Shown here piece by piece: positions 28,343-32,669 of a DNA stretch of 32,669 bases. The translations under genes and the position numbers were made by a program. Origin of the DNA: an uncultured Rhodospirillales bacterium (lineage in GTDB: Bacteria; Pseudomonadota; Alphaproteobacteria; Reyranellales; Reyranellaceae). The stretch lies in NCBI GenBank assembly GCA_902825855.1, contig CADECW010000014.1, forward strand, positions 46,969 to 79,637, in the 5' to 3' direction. The notes under the pieces were generated by a model. It did not search any database, had not been told where the DNA came from, and saw only the letters and a list, made by a program, of their open reading frames with translations. The first letter of the stretch is position 1, and each line of letters starts with the position of its first letter.

Positions 28343-29476
28343 CTAGGCGCCGAGGCGCGCAAGCTCGTTGCTGGCAGCGGCGAACTCGATCAGCGCGGGC
28401 GGGCCCTGGTCGACGACTTCACGCCAGTAGCGGCGCGCCGCCGCCGGATTGCCGTCGACAGCCAGCACGCCCATCTGGAAGTGCGCCTCGGCACGCCGGC
28501 CGGGCGAGTTGGCGTGGCCGAGCAGCGCCTCCTCCGTCACTTGGCCGGTCCGGAAGGCGAGCAGCAGCGTCGGCCAGCGATCGTCGGCGGGCGGCGCGAC
28601 CGATTCCGGCGGCGCCCCGGCCAGTCGCGCCGCCGTCAACCGGTAGAGCAGCCAATAGGAATTGCCGGGCTCCTTGGCAACGGCGAGGCCGAATTCGTTG
28701 TACGCCGCGCTGTAGTTGCCCATGCGCATGGCCACGCAGGCGCGCGCCGCCGAGCTGGTCCGTGGCAGCAGGTCGAACTGGTGTCGCCAATCGTCATTGG
28801 CGTCGGCCAACCGGCCCAGTGCGGCCCGCGCGATGCCGCGGGCATTCAGCGTGTCGCGGTCGTTCGGATCGGTGGCCAGCACGCCGTCGAAGACCTGGAT
28901 CGCCTCCTCGAAGCGGCCCAGCGTCGACAGAGCCTCGCCCTTCAGCGCCAGCACCTCGGTGAGCTTGGGGTTCACCTTCAGCGCACGCTCGTAGCTGTCC
29001 AGCGCCTCCGCCGCCCGGCCATGGGCAAGACACGCATTGCCGTGAGCGAGCTGCGGCAGGATCTTGCTGCGTACATTGGCGCGGACCAGCTCGTATGATT
29101 CAGCCTCGAAAGAGAAAGATCCCTGGCGTCGGAAGATGTAGCGGCGGTCGGCGGCGCCGGCCGGCACCTCCGCCCACAGTCGGCGCGCCCGCTCGTACTC
29201 GCCGTACGCTTCCGAGCTGCGTCCGAGGCTGTCGAGGATCTCGGCCCGCGCCATCACGGCGTCGGCGAAATCGGGAACCAGCGCCAGCGCCCGGTCGAAC
29301 GCCGCAAGCGCGGCCTCGCGGTCGCCGCTGCGCCGCTTGACCAGGCCTTCGCGAAAATGGGCGCGGGCATCCTGCTCGTCATCACCGGCCTTGGGGGCGA
29401 GTTCGACCTCGACCGGGCGGCGCCAGAGACGCCTGACCGGTGCGATGGCTGCTCGCAATATGCCGATGTCAGCCAA
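28343..29476 (-). CDS. TPR repeat protein
   Basis: This is a 377-aa protein made mainly of tetratricopeptide repeats. Clear repeat units are AHFREGLVKRRSGDREAALAAFDRAL (split here), DAVMARAEILDSLGRSSEAYGEYERA, HGNACLAHGRAAEALDSYERAL and LALKGEALSTLGRFEEAIQVFDGVL, followed by more divergent helices. There is no signal peptide; the start MADIGILRAAIAPVRRLW is basic. The start codon is TTG 29476 with GGGAG seven bases upstream, and an in-frame stop lies upstream without any ATG. TPR proteins serve as scaffolds, and here it precedes a glycosyltransferase in the same operon, so it may organise glycan synthesis. The partner is unknown. Confidence 0.85.
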   Translation of the reverse strand: MADIGILRAAIAPVRRLWRRPVEVELAPKAGDDEQDARAHFREGLVKRRSGDREAALAAFDRALALVPDFADAVMARAEILDSLGRSSEAYGEYERARRLWAEVPAGAADRRYIFRRQGSFSFEAESYELVRANVRSKILPQLAHGNACLAHGRAAEALDSYERALKVNPKLTEVLALKGEALSTLGRFEEAIQVFDGVLATDPNDRDTLNARGIARAALGRLADANDDWRHQFDLLPRTSSAARACVAMRMGNYSAAYNEFGLAVAKEPGNSYWLLYRLTAARLAGAPPESVAPPADDRWPTLLLAFRTGQVTEEALLGHANSPGRRAEAHFQMGVLAVDGNPAAARRYWREVVDQGPPALIEFAAASNELARLGA

Positions 29477-29794
29477 CGGCGACTCCCAGGGTATCGATCG
29501 AGGTGGTCAAAATCGGCACTTTCACCGGCGGCCGGGTACGCGAGGGCATTCCGAGGCGTCCCGCTAGCCTAAACCCCTGGGGAGCGTCAAGGCGACGTCG
29601 GCTGGAGCCATCGGCCCATAACTCGCCGTGATTCCACGGCAAATTCCCCCGCGGACGATGGAAGGAGGGTCCAGAGAGGCATTGTCGAGGCTATCTCGGG
29701 AGGGTGCGCTATGGTATGCGACCTGCCGCAATGCCCCCTGCCCTTACACCACATCTAGCGACCGTCCGCCGTCCCGATTTGTCGTTCCAATTCA
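29477..29794. other. 318-base divergent control region between TPR and wzm genes
   Basis: No gene of convincing length lies here. The region separates the minus-strand TPR-glycosyltransferase pair from the plus-strand wzm-wzt pair, so it should hold both promoters. I could not pick a -35/-10 pair with good spacing. A 15-codon open frame (29711-29758) is present but unsupported. The wzm start at 29795 has no Shine-Dalgarno sequence immediately upstream. Confidence 0.5.
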
Positions 29795-30706
29795 ATGGTT
29801 AACTTGAACAGCCGACAGTTACTGCCCGACGCACCCGTCATGCACATTGTGGATGGCAAGGCGGTCGAGCCGCGGGCCTACAACTGGTTCGAACGCATCA
29901 TCCGCTTCCTGCTGCGCCCCTTTGTGGAGGCCTGGCACCACCGCGACCTCATTGCAGCGATCCTGCGACGGGAGCTGCGCGAGCGCTTCAGCGGCTCGAT
30001 GGCCGGCTGGGTGTGGGCGGTCCTGGCGCCACTGATTTCGCTGCTCACCTACACCCTGGTCTTCGGCGGTTCGTCGACGCTGCCCAACAAGACCCAGTCC
30101 AACTCGTCCATCGACTATGCACTTTTCATCTTCGGCGGCCTGGTGGCGTTCAACTTCTTCACCGAGATGGCTTACCGGGCGCCCTCGCTGCTCCACGAGT
30201 ACGCCCACTACATCAAGCAGACGATGTTTCCAGCCGAGATGCTGCCGATCATCTCGACGCTGAGGGCGACGACATACGCCTCTATAGGCCTGGCGCTGAT
30301 GCTGGTCGTTCAGCTGGCCTTCACCGGAATGCTTCACTGGACCGTGCTGCTGCTGCCTCTGTGGTTCATCCCGTTCCTGATGTTCCTGATTGGCATCACC
30401 TGGCTGCTGTCCGCGATGGGTGCTTTCACGCGCGACACCGCTTACCTCATGATGACCATCGCCCCGGTGCTGATGTTTGCCACGCCGGTGTTCTTCTCGC
30501 ACGAAACGCTGGGCCCCACCTGGTACCTCCTGATGTACGCCAACGTCCTGACCGGCTTTATCGAGACTATCCGAGACCTCGTGGTGTTCGGGCGGATTCC
30601 GGCCGGCCTGGTCATTGCCTGGACGATGTTCATATCGTTGTTCTCGTTCTGGTTCGGCTACTGGTTCTTCCGGCGACAGCAGGATGCGATTGCCGATGTC
30701 ATCTGA
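29795..30706 (+). CDS. Polysaccharide ABC exporter permease, Wzm-like (ABC-2 family)
   Basis: This is a 303-aa inner-membrane protein of the ABC-2 family that exports glycans across the inner membrane. The N-terminal cytoplasmic helix contains HHRDLIAAILRRELRERFSGS and leads into the first membrane helix (GWVWAVLAPLISLLTYTLVF). About six hydrophobic segments follow, including FGGLVAFNFFTEMAYRAPS and a typical late motif YLLMYANVLTGFIETIRDLVVFG. The ATG overlaps no upstream gene. The last 11 bases overlap the wzt start, so permease and ATPase are coupled. The exported polymer is not identified. Confidence 0.92.
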   Translation: MVNLNSRQLLPDAPVMHIVDGKAVEPRAYNWFERIIRFLLRPFVEAWHHRDLIAAILRRELRERFSGSMAGWVWAVLAPLISLLTYTLVFGGSSTLPNKTQSNSSIDYALFIFGGLVAFNFFTEMAYRAPSLLHEYAHYIKQTMFPAEMLPIISTLRATTYASIGLALMLVVQLAFTGMLHWTVLLLPLWFIPFLMFLIGITWLLSAMGAFTRDTAYLMMTIAPVLMFATPVFFSHETLGPTWYLLMYANVLTGFIETIRDLVVFGRIPAGLVIAWTMFISLFSFWFGYWFFRRQQDAIADVI

Positions 30707-31472
30707 ACCCGAGGTCGTGGTCAGGGCGAGGCATCTCGCCAAAGCCTACAAGCTCTACGACAGCCCGAAGGACTGGGTGAAGCAGCAGCTGCTGGGCTCC
30801 GAGAAGAAGCCCTATTACAAGTCGTTCTGGGCGCTGAAGGACATCAGCTTCGAGGTCCGGCGCGGCAAGAGCCTGGGCATCATCGGGCGCAATGGCTGCG
30901 GCAAGTCCACTCTCCTGCAGATCGTTTGCGGCATGACGCGGCCGACGAAGGGCGAGATCTGGGTCAAGGGCCGGGTTGCCCCGGTGCTGGCGCTCGGCGC
31001 GACTTTCGACCTCGAAGCCACGGGCCGCGAGAACGTGTTGATCGGTGGCGCCGTGCTGGGACTGAAACGCCAGGAGATCCTGTCCAAGTTCGACTCGATC
31101 ACTGACTTCGCGGGTATCGGCGCCTTCATGGACCAGCCGCTGAAGCTCTATTCGGTCGGCATGCGCATGCGGCTCGCCTTCGCCATCTGCGCCCATATCG
31201 ATGCCGAGATCCTGATCGTCGACGAGGCACTGGCGGTGGGCGATCTTGCCTTCCAGAAGAAGTGCGTCGACTGGATCGACAATTTCCGGCGTAGCGGCAC
31301 GCTGCTCTTCGTCAGCCACTCGACCGGCGAACTCTCACAGCTGTGCGAGAGTGCGATGTGGATCGACAACGGCCGCGTCCGTGAGGCCGGCAGCGTCGCT
31401 GACGTAGCCCGCGCCTACCGGCGGGCGACCTTCATCGAGAAGGACAATATGAAGCGGTTCTCGGCGGTGTAA
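30696..31472 (+). CDS. Polysaccharide ABC exporter ATP-binding protein, short Wzt-like form
   Basis: This is a 258-aa ATPase partner of the Wzm-like permease. Walker A is GRNGCGKS (64-71), the signature is YSVGMRMRL (~152-160) and Walker B is ILIVDEALAVGD (~172-183), followed by FVSHSTGELSQLC. The insert YKSFWALKDISFEVRRGKS and the N-terminal DSPKDWVKQQLL are typical of the O-antigen/teichoic-acid exporter branch. The protein stops right after the ATPase domain, unlike the O-antigen Wzt proteins that carry a C-terminal carbohydrate-binding domain. I chose ATG 30696; an ATG at 30684 would add four residues. In the overlap with wzm the two genes are translationally coupled. Confidence 0.9.
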   Translation: MSSEPEVVVRARHLAKAYKLYDSPKDWVKQQLLGSEKKPYYKSFWALKDISFEVRRGKSLGIIGRNGCGKSTLLQIVCGMTRPTKGEIWVKGRVAPVLALGATFDLEATGRENVLIGGAVLGLKRQEILSKFDSITDFAGIGAFMDQPLKLYSVGMRMRLAFAICAHIDAEILIVDEALAVGDLAFQKKCVDWIDNFRRSGTLLFVSHSTGELSQLCESAMWIDNGRVREAGSVADVARAYRRATFIEKDNMKRFSAV

Positions 31473-31554
31473 GGGACAGCGGGCCTCCGGCTCGTCCTCA
31501 CGAGTATGTGCTGACCGAACCCGAAGTTCCCAGTCGACCATCTGCGAGATCGTA

Positions 31555-31838
31555 TCAACGCCGCGCCTTGCCGATCTGCCTGCTTCGGACCTCATCCCGG
31601 GTCCCGGGAACCGCGTTGCTGTCCAGCCGGTGCTGCCAGCGTTCCGGCAAGAGCCCAGGATGATGGCGCACCAGCGCAGGCCATAGGGGGGCATCGGTGC
31701 CGGCAAGCGGTCAGCAGCGAGGAGCGCGTTGTGCGCCCATGTCGGATGAAGGAGACGCGCAGCGGCAAAGCGTGACAGGCGTGTGCCCTGCAGCTCCATC
31801 AGCCGATCAGGCCGGGACGGCTTGGAGGCACGGCTCAT
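31555..31838 (-). pseudogene. Small gene of unknown family with a one-base frameshift
   Basis: An ATG at 31838 has GGAG eight bases upstream and opens MSRASKPSRPDRLMELQGT. This frame then loses sense. A frame shifted by one base instead reads TDAPLWPALVRHHPGLLPER and ends NAVPGTRDEV...GKARR with a TGA at 31555-31557. Together the two frames would give about 95 codons if one base were restored between roughly 31665 and 31712. I do not recognise the family. It may be a genuine broken gene or a sequencing deletion, possibly in the CC run of CGC(C)TTG or the G6 run nearby. Confidence 0.5.
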
Positions 31839-32006
31839 GTCAAAATCTCCGTCGCTTGCCGTGCTCCTGCTACTACGACTTGGGTGATGGAATTTCATCA
31901 ACACCATACGCGGCGATGGAACTGCACTCGGTTCGCGACGCCCTTACCGCTCAAAGGCAAATCCCGTATATCGCTACTCGTCGAGTTACCACCCGAGCAG
32001 TTCACC

Positions 32007-32669
32007 GTGACAGCCGCCAGGCCCTACGTCAGCTTCGTCTTCCGCAACGACGGTTATACCAGCGATTTCGATCTGCCCTTCAGGGGCGCGACTCGTCGTC
32101 CGTCAGTTGCAGCGCCTGGCGACCGATTCGGTGCTCGTGCTGGTCGAGTGGACACCGCCGTCCGATCGGCCGCTCCTCATCGGATCCGTGGACCCGCTGC
32201 CGCAGGGCGATTGTGTGCAGGTGCGCGGAGCCATCGTTGGTCGCGAGCATCACGAGAAGTTCAAAGGCTCGCGAGACTCGGGCAAGAACCACGCGGCCGC
32301 CATTCTCGGCCTCCGGCGCGCCGCCGGTCGCTTCGTCACGCTCACGGCTCGGACACATACCTGTCCGACGAGATCATTGCCACCATCTCGCGTCGCGACC
32401 TGCACGAGAACGCGCTGTATCGTTGCGACCGCTGCGACGATGCGCTGCCGGCCCGGCTCGAGAGCCTCGACAGCACACGCTACGGCCGCATTCCCAATCC
32501 GCCACAGTGGTACATCCGCGAACTGCACGCCAATGCGTGCGGCGAATTCCCCCAGCTGAACCAGCCGGAAAACTGGAGCCTGGCGGACCGGCCGCAGGAG
32601 GAAAGGCTGTTGGGCCGGGCGCGCTGGTCGTCGGTCGCCGCATGAAGGTCGACCAGGCCGTCTTCCTCG
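32007..32669 (+). pseudogene. Glycosyltransferase-like gene broken by several frameshifts (runs off right edge)
   Basis: The reading is continuous only by switching frame. From about 32007 one frame gives TAARPYVSFVFRNDGYTSDF. A one-base shift near 32090 leads to LQRLATDSVLVLVEWTPPSD, RPLLI and LGLRRAAGRFVTLTA. A shift back near 32347 gives SDTYLSDEIIATISRRD, LYRCDRCD and ELHANACGEFPQLNQPENW. A third shift near 32612-32620 gives ALVVGRRMKVDQAVFL to the edge. VEWTPPSDRP, the L-T-A-S-D segment and HANACG fit a family of GT2-like enzymes (FVDYNTP and NTDM in the intact neighbour are parallel). The start is a guess at GTG 32007; the frame is open from 31884. Confidence 0.6.

Noticed and set aside
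29711..29758. 15-codon upstream frame before wzm
   Set aside because: It starts with ATG and ends with TAG, but has no ribosome-binding site or conserved content, so I do not call it a leader peptide.
31335..31907. 190-codon open frame on the minus strand
   Set aside because: Its downstream half runs antisense into wzt and has no family match. Only the part from 31838 looks genuine, and that switches frame, so it is listed as the frameshifted gene instead.

Overview
The window looks like a chromosomal stretch of a high-GC alphaproteobacterium. The evidence is a short aa3-type cytochrome oxidase subunit IV, a short Hda-type replication regulator, the pepA-holC pair, a divergent purMN operon next to DUF2066/permease/hda genes, and ppk-ppx-rnd-aspS side by side. 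The gene content fits Rhodospirillales or a Reyranella-like lineage, but that is inference from gene content and no rRNA is present to confirm it. I see no phage, transposase, tRNA, rRNA or CRISPR array. Most of the window is housekeeping.

Layout. (1) 1-3493, minus: a CUT2-type sugar ABC importer in the order binding protein, ATPase, permease; the permease runs off the left edge. (2) 3651-16661: a core-metabolism block. It holds aspS, rnd (divergent from aspS), ppk-ppx, a SixA-like phosphatase, an atypical SDR, a three-gene operon (DUF2066 lipid/periplasmic-type protein, AI-2E family permease, hda), and the divergent purM-purN operon. (3) 16702-19447: a single-gene cytochrome oxidase subunit IV unit closed by a strong terminator, then ndk and a divergent ABC-F ATPase. 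(4) 19469-22953: an MFS transporter divergent from a cyclase-family hydrolase and an FkbM-type methyltransferase. (5) 23003-24956: pepA-holC. (6) 25097-32669: a surface-polysaccharide locus with a nucleotide-sugar dehydrogenase, a large glycosyltransferase, a TPR protein, a Wzm/Wzt-type ABC exporter, a broken small gene and a broken glycosyltransferase that runs off the right edge.

How the genes work together. ppk and ppx make and degrade polyphosphate, and ndk equilibrates nucleoside triphosphates. purM and purN carry out two steps of purine synthesis. The polysaccharide locus would supply a uronic-acid type nucleotide sugar, assemble a glycan and export it through Wzm/Wzt. The Wzt here is the short form without a C-terminal carbohydrate-binding domain.

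I did not find a clearly new biological system. The observations most worth a second look are a cluster of reading-frame breaks confined to the last ~1 kb, an SDR protein whose catalytic Tyr/Lys are Ser/Arg, a cyclase-family protein with both leading metal-site His changed to Gln, two genes that look leaderless, and a clean inverted repeat between the MFS and cyclase genes.
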